Below, one piece after another: positions 34,211-48,249 of a stretch of 64,000 nucleotides of DNA; within the stretch, counting starts at the first letter, position 1; every line of letters begins with the position of its first letter. Source of the DNA: Spirodela intermedia (Eukaryota; Streptophyta; Magnoliopsida; Alismatales; Araceae). The notes under the pieces were generated by a model that saw nothing but the letters and a program-made list of their open reading frames with translations, was not told the DNA's origin and made no database searches. Position numbers and translations under genes: made by a program. The stretch is taken from NCBI GenBank assembly GCA_902729315.2, contig LR746281.1:1121001-1185000 (forward strand), in the 5' to 3' direction.

Positions 34211-35834
34211 TGAGAAGTCTTCATTATATGAGTTAATAATTAGTAAATAATATAGTTTTAGTCTTAACTCATGATAAATAGACTTTTACTTATGTTAAAG
34301 TGTGAAAAGTAGTTTTTAGTTGATGAAGGTGAATTTTTGGGTAATTATGTGATTTTATACAATTTTAACAATCTTACTTTTGAGATAAATTAAGGAAAAA
34401 AAATTAAAATATAAATATAACAAAATGGGGGGGACCCGCTGGCCAACTAGGCTCGCAAGCGAGTCGGAAGCGTAGCCGAGTAAGAGCCACAAGTAGAGGC
34501 TCGAGCGACTTGAACTGATGGGGGCACATTTGCGCCACTCCCCTTCCACATCACTGATGGCCAGCCAGTTGTAGGGCAAGGAGTGGTCATACACACATGA
34601 GAAAGGGACTTTATCAAAAATGTAATATTACTTTATATTTGCCATAAACTTTGGCACACAACCGATGTGGGACTAAATCCGCGTCACCTTCCTCAGAAAG
34701 GGTGGGTAACCGGCACAAGTTTGAATCCTCCTAGAGCCAAAACTCATTTTTTTTATTTGATCATCACGACTTTCCTGCAGATTGTCGGTGAAGGATTAAA
34801 CAACCAGAATTGTTGGATCATCGGCGAAAATCTCATCAAAGTGATTCGCAGAGCATTATTACTAAAATTATTAAATGATTCGCGATAAAAGGATCGTGAA
34901 TCCATCGAGTAAAGTATCTCTGATTGATCGACGAACAAGCCGTCGTCGGAAAAAGGAAATTCTACCGGGAGACGAGTTGCCACCTCTTGAGAGTGTACTA
35001 GATGTAATGAAAAGACTCCTCTTATTGCACAGACCTGAGGATGAAGCTCCCTAACACGCGCCCCACCTCCATCCAGCTCCTCTCCATCGAGTGACAACTG
35101 CCGGAGAGCCACAAAGTCACCATTTTTTTGCTCCGCTAGATGATAGCTGCCGGAGATGATTCGACAACCCATTTCATTGATCTCTAGACTTCGCAAGGAG
35201 ATCTAGATATTGCCCACATCATCTTTGTCTAAGGAGAGCCTTTGAGGCCGTGGACACTATACGACTATCCTCCTGAATGCTTAGAATTTCAATACATCGC
35301 CAACGCATCGCCACTGCGACACCGGAACTCTGTTTTCCTGCTTCAACTTAATTTTTATTTCATTTAGTGATAATTTGTTGATTTTAAATTTACCAACATA
35401 TACTTTATTTCATTACGATTATTTTGGCTTTTATAAATATTAATTTGATCAATTAAATCATCTATAATTATTTATGTAAGAATCACAAGGTAGACCACTA
35501 TTTCCACCTGATTTGCGTTTGCTAGGTGCAGACGTCATCCTGACATCTGCACCCTTATTTCCCTTTTCTGTGAATTTTAAATATTTTTTCTTTTTATTTC
35601 CTAGTGTAAAATTCATAGAAAATAGTACTCTTTGCAGAAAATTCTGAATAATTACCAGATATTATATTAAATCCCTGTGATCAACTGGAAAATTACTACT
35701 ATTTTTGAAAGTTTTATTAAATTATAATTGATATATTTGATCAGAAATACTTTTAAATATCCAAAAATTCGTAATTTCTAGTTTTATAAATTTTAGATTT
35801 GTGTGATTTAATATACAACGACTAAGTCATGTCA
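34211..35834 (+). repeat. 5' LTR of a third element
   Basis: 1624 bp, TGAGAAGTCTTCA to AAGTCATGTCA, followed by a primer site and gag, so it is the 5' LTR of an element rather than a solo LTR. The USE-like motif is perfect on the minus strand and 25 bp from TATAAAG. Confidence 0.82.
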
Positions 35835-35847
35835 CACACCATTCTTT

Positions 35848-35865
35848 TGGCACCATTGCTAGGGA
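35848..35865 (+). other. Primer binding site (tRNA-Asp type)
   Basis: TGGCACCATTGCTAGGGA, 13 bases after the LTR end. Confidence 0.65.
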
Positions 35866-36174
35866 GATTTATTTTTAATTGATGTTAATTGATTTAGTTT
35901 TTCATATTTTAGTAATCTTAAAATATTTCTATATTATAATTTTTATTATTTTATTATTTTCACTCAAATAGTATTTCAAAAAAATAAAAAAATATTTATC
36001 ATTTGATTTCTATTTACATTTCCTTCATAAGTTAGAATTTTAAATCCTTAGTTTCTATTTATTTACTTGAGTATTTTAATTTTTCATTAATTCTATACTT
36101 CTTTTTGACATATTTATTCGAATCATATATTCATGTCATTATCATTTCTAGAATTAAATTTTTAAAACCTGATT

Positions 36175-38838
36175 TATGAATGGTAGATACAGCTTGGAAT
36201 CAATCTTAGAAAATTTAGCTACCAACCATTCTAAGAATTTAGGGGCATAGGAAAAACGAAATTTACCACCCATATTAAAGAACCCCAATAATAGAAAAAG
36301 GAAAAAAATCATCTTTTGTAAAAGTAGAATCACCTAGGATGGCTCATTTTGCCCAAGAGAGTGAGATTGTTGAAAATACTCAGCCTTATAAACCTATGCG
36401 TGATTATTATACACCTAATTTATATAGACCTACTTTCGAGGTTAGACCTCCTATTTTGCCAAATGTCCATTTTGATATTCATCATAGCACTCTACCAATG
36501 CTTCCTGAATTTCGTGGATTAACTAATGAGGAATCACATCAGAATATTCTTCAATTTTTAACTATGTATGAACTTATTCATATTTCTAATATTCCTCAAG
36601 ATGCACTTAAGTTACATCTCTTCTCATATTCATTACATGATAAAGCTAGAGATTAGTTCATTGACGTGACTTAGTCATTGTATAGTAAATCACGTAAATT
36701 TAAAATTTATAAATATAGAAAATATGAATTTTTAGATATTTAGAAATATTTCTTAATAAATATATTAATTATAATTCAATAAAACTTCCAAAAATAGTGG
36801 TAATTTTCCAAGTTGATCATAGAGATGTGATATAATATCTAGTAATTATTTAGAATTTTTCTCAAAGAATAATATTTTTTATGAATTTTATACTAAAAAT
36901 TGAAAAGAAATTATATTTAAAGTTCAGGAAAAAAAAATAAGGGTGCAGATGTTAGGATGATGTCGGCACCTAGTGAACGTGAATTGAGTGGAAATAGAGT
37001 TCCGCCTAGTAATTCTTACATAAGTGATTACAGACGATTTAATTGATCAAACTAAGATCTGTAAAAGTTGAAAGAATCTTAATGAAATAATATTTTGGTA
37101 AATTTAAAATCAACAAATTATCACTAAATGAAATAGAAATTAAGTTGAAAGTAGAAAAATAGAGTTCTAGCATCGCGGCGGCGATGCGTCGGTGATGCAC
37201 TGAAATCTTAAGCATTCGAGAGGACCGTCGTGCAATGTCCATGGCCTCAAAGGCTCTCCTTAGATAAAGATGACATGGGCAATCTCTAGATCTCCTTGCG
37301 AAGTCTAGAGATCAATGAAATGGGTCATCGAATCATCTCTAGCGGCTGTCACCTGGTGGAGCAAAAAAACGGCAACTTGTGGCTCTCCGATGGCTGTCAC
37401 CTAATGGAGAGAAGTTGGATAGAGGTGGGGCATGTGTCAAGGAGCTTCATCCTCAGGTCTGAACAGTAAGAAGAGGCTCTTTGTTGCATCTGGTACGCTC
37501 TTAAGAGGTGACGACTCGTCTCCTGACATATCGTCCTCTCGACGATGGCTTGTTTGTTGATCAATCGGAGATGATTTACTCGATGGATTCGCGATCCTTT
37601 TATCGTGAATCCTTTAGCAATTTTAGTAACAATGCTCCATGAATCACATTGATGAGACTTTCACTGATAATTCAACGATCTTAGTTGCTTAATCTTTCAC
37701 CAGCGATCTACAAGAAAGTCATGATAATCAGATAAAAATATGAGTTTTGGCTCTAGGAGGATTCAAACCCATGCCAATTGCCCGCTCTTTTTGGGGAAGG
37801 TGACGCAGGTTTAGTCCCACATCGATTGTGTGCTGAAGTTTCTAGTAAATTTATAGTAATATTACACTTCTGATCAAGTCACTTTCTCGTGTGTGTATGA
37901 CCACTCCTTGCCCCACAACCGACTGGCCACTAGTGACATGGAAGGGGAGTGGCGCACATGTGTCCCCATCAGTTCAAGCTGCTCGAGCCTCTACTCACAG
38001 CTCCTGCCCGATTGCGCTTCTGACCCGCTTGTAGGCCTAGCTAGCTGGCGGGTCTCCCCCATTTTGCTATTTTTATTTTAATTTCTTTTCCTTTATTTAT
38101 CTCGAAAGTAAGTCTATAAAATCATATAAAATCCTATAAAAATCATAGAATTACCCAAAATTTTACGTTAATCAACTGAAAACCACTTTTCACACTTTAA
38201 CACAAATATAAGTTTATTTGTTGTGAGTTAAGGCTAAAAATATATTATTTACTAATTATTAACTTATGATAATTAAGACTTATCACTCACATCATTATCA
38301 CATGAGATCACTACATAATTAAAAGTAAAACAAGTATTTTTGAGAAAATTCTATCCCATTGGCAAGACTTATGTCATGAGGAAAGCAATTCTCTAATTTA
38401 CTCAAAAATCAGGAGAAGCATTCCATGAATCTTAGGAAAGATTCAAGGAGCTTCAAAGGAGATGTCCACATCATGAAATTGCCAAATGGTAATTAAATCG
38501 TGTATTTTATGATGGTGTATCTAAACAGTACAAGAATACTATAGATGCGGCATGTGGAGGCATATTCATGAGTAAAGATGAGGATGAAATTTATAGATTA
38601 TATGAAAATTTGAGTGAGAATTCTGCTGAAATGTGAATCTTTTGCTTTATATGATCACACCAAGAATGAAAATAAAGGAGAAATATTTGAGGTTAGAAAT
38701 CATGATACATTAGACATTAGAAATGAAGTTAGTGAGGTTCATCAAAAGCTAAATGTTTTACATGATCATTTACTACATAAAAAGGAACCTACACAACGAG
38801 CACAACATTCATCTTCTAGATGTTCATTGTGTGGTAGG
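36175..38838 (+). pseudogene. gag of a second subtype, split by a nested LTR
   Basis: First part about 36175-36661: the frame 36339-36656 has the LPEFRGLTNEESHQNIL core and a DKARD end. Second part 38286-38838: RCPHHEIAKW, ACGGIFM and EIYRLYENLSENS blocks, and a closing CSLCG that looks like the start of a zinc knuckle. Stops and a frameshift are present. The protein is clearly different from the gag of the two elements at 16-32 kb, though it carries the same LTR family. The 3' side ends at another LTR (38839) before any pol. Confidence 0.75.
36662..38285 (-). mobile_element. Solo A-LTR inserted in gag, minus orientation
   Basis: 1624 bp, TGACGTGACTTAGTC to AAGACTTATCA. gag sequence lies on both sides. 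The flanks TTCAT and CTCAC agree at three of five positions, so a target duplication is possible but decayed. Confidence 0.78.
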
Positions 38839-40044
38839 TGATAAGTCTTCATTATTATGAATTAATAACTAATAAATAATATAATTTTAGCCTTAACTCA
38901 TGATAAATAGACTTATATTTGTGTTAATTTGTGAAAAGTGATTTTTAGTTAGTTAATGTAATTTTTTGACTAATTATGTAATTTTATATGATTTTATATG
39001 ATTTTTATAATCTTATTTTTTAAATAGATAAAGAAAAAGAAAGAAAATAAAAAAATAGAAAAAGGGGGGACCCACCAACTAGTTGGGCCCATCAAAAGTG
39101 CAGTCTAGGTGGAGCCACAAGTAGGGGCTCAAGCAGCTATGGACCAATGTGGGCACGTGCGCGCCACTCCCCTTCCACGTCAACAGTGGCCAACTAGTTG
39201 TGAAGCAAAGAGTGGCCGTACACATAGGAGAAAAGGATTCATTACTTACAAATATGATATTACTATATATTCTTCCAAAACTTTGACATACAATCAATGT
39301 GGGACTAAACTCATGTCACACCTTCTCCTGAAAGACTTCAAAATTTTGAATACCTAAACTACCTCTTATTTATAATAGAGATATACCATAATGATGTCAC
39401 TTGATAAGGGCATTAGAGTACTTATTTCAATCTCTCTCATGTAGGCGGGCAATTGGCCTAGGTTCGAATCCTCCCAAAGGTAAAAGTTGTATTTTTATCT
39501 ACTTATCACAACTTTCTTGTAGATTGTTAGTGAAGGATTAAGTCACTAAAATTGCTGAATCATCAGCGAAAATCTCATCAACGTAATTCACGAAGTATTA
39601 TTACTGAAATTGCTGAATAATTCACGATAAAATGATCGCAAATTCATTAAGAAAAAAATTTTGATTTATCGATGAACAAGCCGTCGTCACAAAGAAGACA
39701 ATCCGTCGGGAGACAAGTCACCACCTCCTAAGAGAGTACTAGATGCGATGAAGAGCCTCCTCTTCTTGTACAAACCTAAGGATAAAGCTCCCTAACATGT
39801 GCCCCACCTCCATCTAACTCTTCTCCGTCAGGTGACAGCCACCAGAGAGCCGCAAAGTTGTCATTTTTCTACTCTACTGGATGACAGTTGTCAAAGATGA
39901 TTCGACGTTCTATTTCATCGATCTCTAGACTTTGTAAGAAGATCTAAAGACTGTCCACATCATTCTTGTCTAAAGAAAAGCTTCAAGGCTATGGACATTG
40001 TACAACAATAACCTGAATGTTTAGAATTTCGATGCATCGTCAAT
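38839..40044 (+). repeat. A-LTR, plus orientation, 3' truncated by insertion
   Basis: Long-variant LTR starting TGATAAGTCTTCA immediately after gag sequence. It is cut at 40044 where another LTR begins. A perfect B-box-like GGTTCGAATCC is at 39461-39471. Confidence 0.7.
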
Positions 40045-43000
40045 TGATAAGTCTTCATTATCATGAGTTAATCATTAGTAAATAATATAGTTTTTACCCT
40101 AACTAATGATAAATAGACTTATATTTCTGTTAAATTATGAAAAGTGGTTTTCAATTGATTAATGTAAATTTTTAGTTAATTATATATTTTTTTATAAATT
40201 TATATGATTTTTATAGTCCTATTGTTGAGATAAATAAAAAAAAGAAATTAAAATAAAAATATAACAAAACGAGGGGACTCACTAGCCAGCCATGCTTGCA
40301 AGGGGGTTGGAAGCACAGCCAAGGGGAGTTTCTATCAAGGCCTCCAATGACTAGGACCAATGGGGAGCATGTGTGCACCACTCTCCTTTCACATCACCAA
40401 TGGCCAATCAGCTGTGAGGTAGGGAGTAGTCGTACTCGTAGGAGAAAAGGACTCATTACTTCTAAAATATGATATTACTATATATTCACTCAAAACATTA
40501 GGGCACAAGCAATGTAAAACTAAACCTGCATCACACCTTCCCCCAAAAGGCTTCAAAGATTTAAATACCTAAACTACCTCTTTGTTATAACAGAGATATA
40601 CTATGATAACATCACTTGATAAGGGCATTTGAGTACTTATTTCAATTTCTCTTATATAGGCATACAACCGGTGCGGGTTCAAATCCTCCCAAACCCAAAA
40701 CTCATATTTTTATCTGATTATCGCGACTTTTTTGCAAATCATTGGTGAAGGATTAAGCCATCAGAATCGTTAGATCATCAGCAAAAATCTCGTCAACGCG
40801 ATTCACGGAGGCATTGTTACTAAAATTACTGAATAATTCTTAATAAAAGGATTATGAATCCATCAAGTAAATCATCTCTGATTGATTGACAAATATGCCG
40901 TCGTTAGGAAGAGGATGATCCGTCAAGAGACGAGTCACCATCTCCTGAGAGCATACTAGATGTAATAAAAAGCCTCCTCCTATGTGGACCTAAGGATGAA
41001 ACACCCTAACATGTGCCCCGCCTCCATTCAGCTCCTTTTCATCAGGTGACATCCACTAGAAAGCTACAAAGTCGCTATTTTTCCACTTTGCTAGGTGATA
41101 GCCGCTAGAGATGATTCGATAACCTATTTCATTGATCTCTAGACTTCATAAGGAGATCTAGAGATTGCCCACGTCATCCTTGTTCGAGGAGAGCCTTCAA
41201 GGCTGTGGATATTACACGATGATTGACGTGACTTAGTTATTGTATAGTAAATCACATAAATTTAAAATTTATAAAACTAAAAAAAATGAATTTTTTAATA
41301 TTTAGAAGTATTTTTGAACAAATATATCAAGTATAATTCAATAGAACTTTCAAAAATAGTGATAATTTTCTTAGTCAATCACAAGAATGTAATATAATAT
41401 CAAATAATTATTTATAATTTTTCTCAAAGAATACTATTTTTTATAAATTTTATACTAGGAAATGAAAATAAAATATATTTGAAATTCACGAAAAAAGAAA
41501 ATAAGGATGTAGATGTCAAGATGATGTCAGTGCCCGGTGAACACAAATCTGGTAGAAATAGAGTTCTACCTGGCAATTCTTACGTAAGTGATTACAAACA
41601 ATTTAATTGATCAAATTAAGATCTCTAAAAGCCAGAAGAATCATAATTGAATGAAGTATATCTTGGTAAATTTAAAACACACAAATTATCACTAAATGAA
41701 GTGAAAATTAAGTTGAAAGTAGGAAAACAAAGTTTCGATATCGCAGTGGCAATGCATCGGCGATGCACCGGAACCCTAAATGTTCATCATGTAGTGTCCA
41801 CAGCCTCGAAGGCTCTCCTTGGACAAGGATGATGTGTGCAATCTCTAGATCTTCTTGTAAAGTCTAGAGATCAATGAAATGGGTCATCGAATCATCTCTA
41901 GTAGCTGTCACCCAGTAGAATAGAAAAATGGCGACTTTGCGGCTCTTTAGTGGCTGTCACCTATTGGAGATGAGTTAGATGGAGGTGGGGCGCACGTCTA
42001 GGAGCTTCATCCTCAAGTCCCCACAGCAAGAGGAGGCTTTTCATCCCATCCGATACACTCTCAAGAGGTGGCCACTTGTCTCTCAACGGATCATCTTCTT
42101 CTTGACGACAGCTTGTTCGTCAATCAATCAAAGATGCTTTACTCAATGGATTCGCGATCCTTTTATCACAAATCGTTCAACAATTTTAGTAATAATGCTC
42201 CATGAATCATGTTAACGAGATTTTTGTCAATGATCCAGTGATTCTGGTTGCTTAATCCTTCAACGGCGATCTGTAAGAAAGTCGTGATAATCAAATAAAA
42301 AATATGAGTTTTGATTCTAGGAGGATTCGAACCCATGCCAGTTACCCACCCCTTTCTAGGGAAGGTGTGACGTAGGTTTAGTCCCACATTGATTGCGCGT
42401 CAAAGTTTCAGATGAATATATAGTAATATTACATTTGAAGGCAAGTCCCTTTCTCGAGCGTGTACGACCACTCCTTGCCCCACAGCCGACTGGCTATCGG
42501 TGACATGGAAGGGGAGTGGTGCACACGTGCCCCTATCAGTCCAAGCCACTCGAGCCCCTACTCAAAGGCACTTTCCAACTGCACTTCCAACCCGCTTGCA
42601 AGCCTGGCTAGCTAGCAGGTTCTCCCCATTTTGTCTTATTTTTATTTTTATTTCTTTTTCTTCATTTATCTCAAAAGTAAGACTATGAAAATCATATAAA
42701 ATCATATAAAATCATAGAATTACCCAAAAATTTATGTTAATCAATTAAAAACTCTTTTCACTTTTTAACATAATTATCAGTTTATTTATCATGAGTTAAG
42801 GCTAAAACTATATTATTTACTAATTATCAACTTATGATAATCAAGATATGAACAATCCTCTCAAATGCTCAAGATTCTGATGCATCAGTAACGCATCGCT
42901 GTCGTGACACCATAATTCTATTTTTCTACTTTCAACCTAATTTTTTCTTTATTTAGTGATAATTTGTGTGATTTAAATTTACCAAATTATACTTTATTCA

Positions 43001-43423
43001 ATTACAATTCTTTCAACTTTCACAGATCTTAATTTGATCAATTAAATCATCTATAATCACTTATGTAAGAATCATCAAATGGAATTCTATTTCTGTCCAA
43101 TTCATATTTGTTAGGCATTGATATCATCCTAACATCCACACCCTTATTTTCCTTTTTTGTCAATTTTAAATATATTTTATTTTCATTTCATAGTGTAAAA
43201 TTTATAAAAAATTATATTTTTTGAGTAAAATTATGAAAATTACCTAATATTATATTCCATCCTTGTCATTAGTCTAGAAAATTACCACTATTTTTGAAAG
43301 TTTTATTGAATTATAATTGATATATTTGTTTAGAAATACTTCTAAATATTTGAAAATTGATATTTTCTAGTTTTATAAATTTTAAATTTGCATAATTTAC
43401 TATACAATGACTAAGTCACATCA
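40045..43423 (+). mobile_element. A-LTR, plus orientation, itself interrupted
   Basis: The parts are 40045-41223 and about 42851-43423. They join across a minus-oriented LTR. It ends with AAGTCACATCA. The outer LTR does not resume after it, so later rearrangement has occurred. Confidence 0.7.
41224..42850 (-). mobile_element. Solo A-LTR, minus orientation, nested
   Basis: About 1627 bp from TGACGTGACTTAG to a mutated end near 42850. The flanks ATGAT (41219-41223) and ACAAT (about 42851-42855) fit a decayed target duplication. The right border is approximate. Confidence 0.65.
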
Positions 43424-43551
43424 ACGTGCAAGGGTTGACCACCTTTTTACCTTCTCCCAAGATGGTCGTGGACATTATTTTATTTCAAGATAAAGGATCT
43501 CTATTGAGAGAGCATAGCTTTGGTTTACTATACAATGACTAAGTCACATCT
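43424..43551 (+). repeat. Family S fragment fused to an LTR 3' tip
   Basis: 43424-43527 matches family S (the AGGG..GACCACCTTTTT.CCTTCTCCC region and the AGCATAGCTTT region). At a TTTA shared by both repeats it changes to the last 24 bases of an A-LTR (43528-43551). Confidence 0.6.
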
Positions 43552-44814
43552 AAAATTTAAAATCACACAAAGTACCACTAAATTAAGTTAAAAGTAAGGA
43601 AGATAAAGTTCTGATTTTACAATAAGGATCATCGAAATTCTGTGTTTGAAAGGAACATCATACAATGTCCATGGCCTCTAAGGCTCTCTTTCAACATAGA
43701 CGACTTAGGTAATTTCTAGATCTTCTTGTAAAGTTTAGAAATCAACAAAAGTAGGTTGTCAAATCATCTTCAGGGGCTATCACCTAGTAGAGTGGAAAAA
43801 TGATAACTTTACAATTCTTTGACAACTATCACCTAATTGAGATGAGTTGGATGAAGGTAGTGTGCATCTTAAAGGGCTTCATCCTCAGATCTATATAGTA
43901 AAAAGAGGGTCTTCATCACATCTAGTACACTCTTAAGAGGTAATGACTCCTCTCTTGGCGAATCATCTTTTTTCTAATAATGACTTATTTGTCAATTAAT
44001 CGAAGATGATTTACTCAATGAATTTGTGATCTTTTTATCTAAAATCAATCAACAATTTTAGTAACGATGCTTCACAAATTATGTTGATTAAATTTTTGCT
44101 AATGATTAACTGATTCTAATGGTTTACTCTTTCACCAGCAATTTATAAGAAAATCATAACTTCATCTACCAAAAATATGAGTTTCAACTCTAGTAAGATT
44201 TGAACCCTTGTTAGTCGCCTACTTATATGAGAGAGAGTGAAATAAGTATTGTAATACCCTTATAAAGTGACGTTATTAGGATATCTAATTTTTATAAATA
44301 ATGGGTATTTTAGGTATTAAAATCATTAAAAATCTTCAGGAAGCCAACTTAATCCCACATCATTTATTTTACCAGTTTTGTAGTCTATATATAATAACAT
44401 AACATTTAACAGTCAATAAGCCTCTCTCTCATATGTGTGTGTCTCACTACTCCTTGCCCCACGCCCAATTGGCCACTAGTGACGTGGAAGGGGAACGATG
44501 CACATTTGTCCCCCTTATCATGCATCCTTAGTCACTCGAGCCCACTGCTCATGGCTTTGCCCGACTATGCTTCCAATTTGCTTGTAGGTCCAGCTGGCCG
44601 GTAGGTTCCCCCCTTTTTATATTTTTTTTATCTCCAACAATATATTAAGAATTATATAAATTCACATAAAATCACATAATTAATCAAAAATTCACATTAA
44701 CCAACTAAAAATTACTTTTCATAATTTAACACAAATATAAGTCTATTTATCATGAGTTAAGATTAAAAATATATTATTAATTAATTATTAATTCATGATA
44801 ATGAAGACTTATCA
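43552..44814 (-). repeat. A-LTR fragment, minus orientation, old
   Basis: Starts inside the AT-rich 3' part and runs to the terminus AAGACTTATCA. Strongly diverged. Confidence 0.6.
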
Positions 44815-44943
44815 AGGGGTGTGTGGGAGACATGGCTTCATCTCCATCCTCCTCTTCCTCCTCATGGGTCCACTTATAGAGATGAATCCTCTTGTTAGCT
44901 TGAATGACCCTCTTGAAAATGAATCTAATATTATATGTGAGAT
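44815..44943. other. Short unassigned spacer
   Basis: 130 bp with a CTCCTC-rich part. It does not match the LTR family or S by eye. Confidence 0.35.
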
Positions 44944-46367
44944 CTAATGTAACCTAATCATTATATAATAAATCATGTAAATTTAAAATTTATAAAATAA
45001 GAAATTATCTTTTTTATATTTTTATAAACTTTAAAAATAGTGAGAAATTTTCATCTCTATCATAGTGACATAAGATTCTAGAATTTTTTTCAAAAGAATG
45101 AGTCTTTCTATTTTTTAGAATAAGTGATGAAGATTAAGTATTTTTAAAATTCACAAAAAGGAAAATTCAGGTTGAATGTCAAGATGACGTTAGCACTTAG
45201 ATGAATGTGAATTAGGTAGCAATATAATTTCATCTGGTCCCTTTTTGTAAATAATTATAGATAATTTACTTGATCAAATTAAGATATCTAAAAGCTAGAA
45301 AAATCAAAACTAAATGAAGAAGATTTTTAAAATTAGAAATCACACAAAATCTCACTAAATTAAGTAAAATATTAAGTTTAAAATAGAAAAGTAGAATTCT
45401 GACAATGTGACAATGATCATCAAAATTCTGTATGTTCGAGAAGACTGTCATGTAATATCTATTACCTCAAAAACTTTTTTTGGAGAAGGAAGACCCAAGT
45501 AGTCTCTAGATCTTCATGCAAAGTTTAGAAATCAATGAGGTGGGTCGACAAATTGTCTCTCGTAATTGTCACTTTTAGATAATTTAGATCTCTCGTGGCT
45601 GTCACCCAATGAAGATAAGTTAGATGGAGGTGAGAGACATCTTAGGGAGCTTCATCCTCAAGTCCACACAACATGATGAGGCTCTTCATTTCATATAGTA
45701 TGCTCGCAAGAGGTGGCAACTAGTTTCCTAACATATCATTCTCTTTCCGACAATGACTTATTTATCAATTAATTGAAGATAATTTACTCGATAGATTCAT
45801 AATCTTTTTATCTATAGTCCTTTGACAATTTTAGTAACAATATTTTGCAAATTGTGTTGATGAGATTTTTATCAATAATTGAATAATTCTTGTGACTAAG
45901 TTGTTGACTGGGACTCTATAAAATAATTACAATTAAATTAGATAAAAAATATAAGTTTTGGTTTTAGTGGTATTCGAATATTTATTAGTCATCCACCTAC
46001 ATGAGAGATAAGTGAAATAAGTACGTAAATACCCTTGTAAAGGGATCTCATAAAGATATCTCATTCTCATAAATAATGGGAATTATAAGTATTAAAATTA
46101 TTGTAAACCTTCCAAGAAGTTGTGATGCTAATTTAGTCTCACAACAATTATTTTTTAAGTTTTGAGACACATATATAGTAATACAAGACTTTTTCATCAA
46201 TAAGTCTCTCTCTCGTGTGTGTACAACCATTCTTCATCCCACGTCCACTTGGCCATTGATGATATGGAAGGGGAGTGACCCACACATGTCCCCTATCAAT
46301 CCTTAGCCACTTGAGCCCCTCCTCACAGCTCTACCTAATAGTGCTTCCAATCCACTTGTAGGCCCAA

Positions 46368-47997
46368 TGATAAGTCTTCATTATCATGAGTTAATAATTA
46401 GTAAATAATATAATTTTAGCCTTAACTCATGAAAAATAGACTTATATTTGTGTTAAAGAATGATTTTTGGTTTTCAATTGATTAACGTGAATTTTTGGGT
46501 AATTATGTGATTTTATATGATTTTTACAGTCTTACTTTTGAGATAAATAAAGAACAAGAAATAAAAATAAAAAATATTACAAAATGGGGGGACCTGTTGG
46601 CTAGCCAGGCTCGCAAGCGGGTCGGAAGCGCAGTCAGGGAGTAGCCGCGCGCAGGGGCTCGAGTGGCTTAACTTGGACTGTTAGGGGCACGTGTGCGCCA
46701 CTCCCCTTCCACGTCACCAGTGGCCAACTGACTGTGGGGCAAAGAGTGGTCATACACACGAGAGAAATGACTTTCTTACAAAGTTAACATTACTATATAT
46801 TCGCCGAAAAATCAACGCACAACCAATGTGGGACTAAACCCGCGTGACACCTTCCTCACAGGCGGGCGACCAGCGCGGGTTCGAATCCTTCCAGAGTCAA
46901 AATTCATATATTTTTATCTGATTATCGCAACTTTCCTGCAGATTGCCGGTGAAGGATTAAGCAACGAGAATCGTTGGATCATCTGCAAAAATCTTGTCAA
47001 CGCGATTCATAGAGCATTGCTACTAAAATTACTGAATGATTCGCGATAAAAGGATCGCGAATTCATCGAGTAAATCATCTCCGATTGATCAACGAACAAG
47101 CCGTCGTCGAGAAGAGGACGATCTGCCGGGAGACCAGTCGCCACCTCTTGAGAGTGTACTAGATGCGATGAAGAGCCTCCTCTTGTTGCGCGGACCTGAG
47201 GATGAAGCTCGCTGGCACGCGCCCCACCTCCATCTAGCTCTTCTCCGTCGGGTGACAGTCGTCGAAGAGCCGTAAAGTCACCATTTTTCTGCTCTGTCGA
47301 GTAACAACCGCCAGAGACGATTCGACAACCCACTTCATTGATCTCTAGACTTCGCGAGAAGATCTAGAGATTGCCCACGTCATCTTTGTCCAAGGAGAGC
47401 CTTCGAGGCCGTGGACACTACACGACGATCCTCCTGAACGCTTAGGATTCCGGTGCATCGTCGATGCATCGCCGTCGCGATGCCGGAACTCTGTTTCCCT
47501 ACTTTCAATTTAATTTACGTTTCATTTAGTGATACTTTGTGTGATTTTAATTTACCAAATTATACGTTCAATTACAATTATTCTGGTTTTTACAGATCTT
47601 AATTTGATTAATTAAGTCATCTGTAATCGCTTATGTAAGAATTGTCGGGCGAAACTCTATTTCTGTCTGATTCGCGTTCGCAAGGTGATGACATCATCCT
47701 AACATCTGCACCCTTATTTCCTTTTTTTTCGTGAATTTTAAATATATTTCCTTTTTATTTCCTAGTATAAAATTCATAAGAAAATCGTATTCATTGAGAA
47801 AAATTCTGAATAATTACCAGATATTATATTACATCCCTGTGATCGACTTGGAAAATTACTGCTATTTTTGGAATTTTTATTGAATTATAATTGATATATT
47901 TATTTAGAAATACTTCTAAATATCCAAAAATTTGTATTTTCTAGTTTTATAAATTTTATATTTGCGTGATTTAATATACAAAGACTGAGTCACATCA
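46368..47997 (+). mobile_element. Solo A-LTR with perfect CCCAA target duplication
   Basis: 1630 bp, TGATAAGTCTTCA to GAGTCACATCA, between CCCAA at 46363-46367 and CCCAA at 47998-48002. The host LTR is continuous across it. Core fairly CG-rich, so younger than its host. Confidence 0.88.
46575..46770 (-). ncRNA. Candidate antisense LTR RNA
   Basis: Minus strand: GTCCCACATTG (46824-46834, one change from the USE consensus), a 24-bp gap, and TATATAG (46793-46799). The hairpin block follows, in which the outer stem pairs with different bases from the copies at 4.7 and 53.3 kb. Ends inferred. Confidence 0.3.
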
Positions 47998-48249
47998 CCC
48001 AACTAGTTGGTGGGTCCCTCCTCTTTGTTTATATTTTTATTTTATTTTCTTTTCTTTATTTATCTCAAAAATATGATTATAAAAATTATATAAATTCACA
48101 CCAAATTACATAACTTGCTAAAAATTCACATTAACCAACTAAAAGCTACTTTTCATAATTTAACATAAATATAAGTCTATTTATCATAAGTTAAGACCTA
48201 AAATATATTATTAATTAATTACTAACTCATGATAATAAAACATTATTAG

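Larger units (their letters stand above)
44944..48249 (-). repeat. A-LTR, minus orientation, split by a younger solo LTR
   Basis: The parts are 44944-46367 and 48003-48249. The left terminus is degenerate, so the start is approximate. One of the most decayed copies. Confidence 0.65.
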
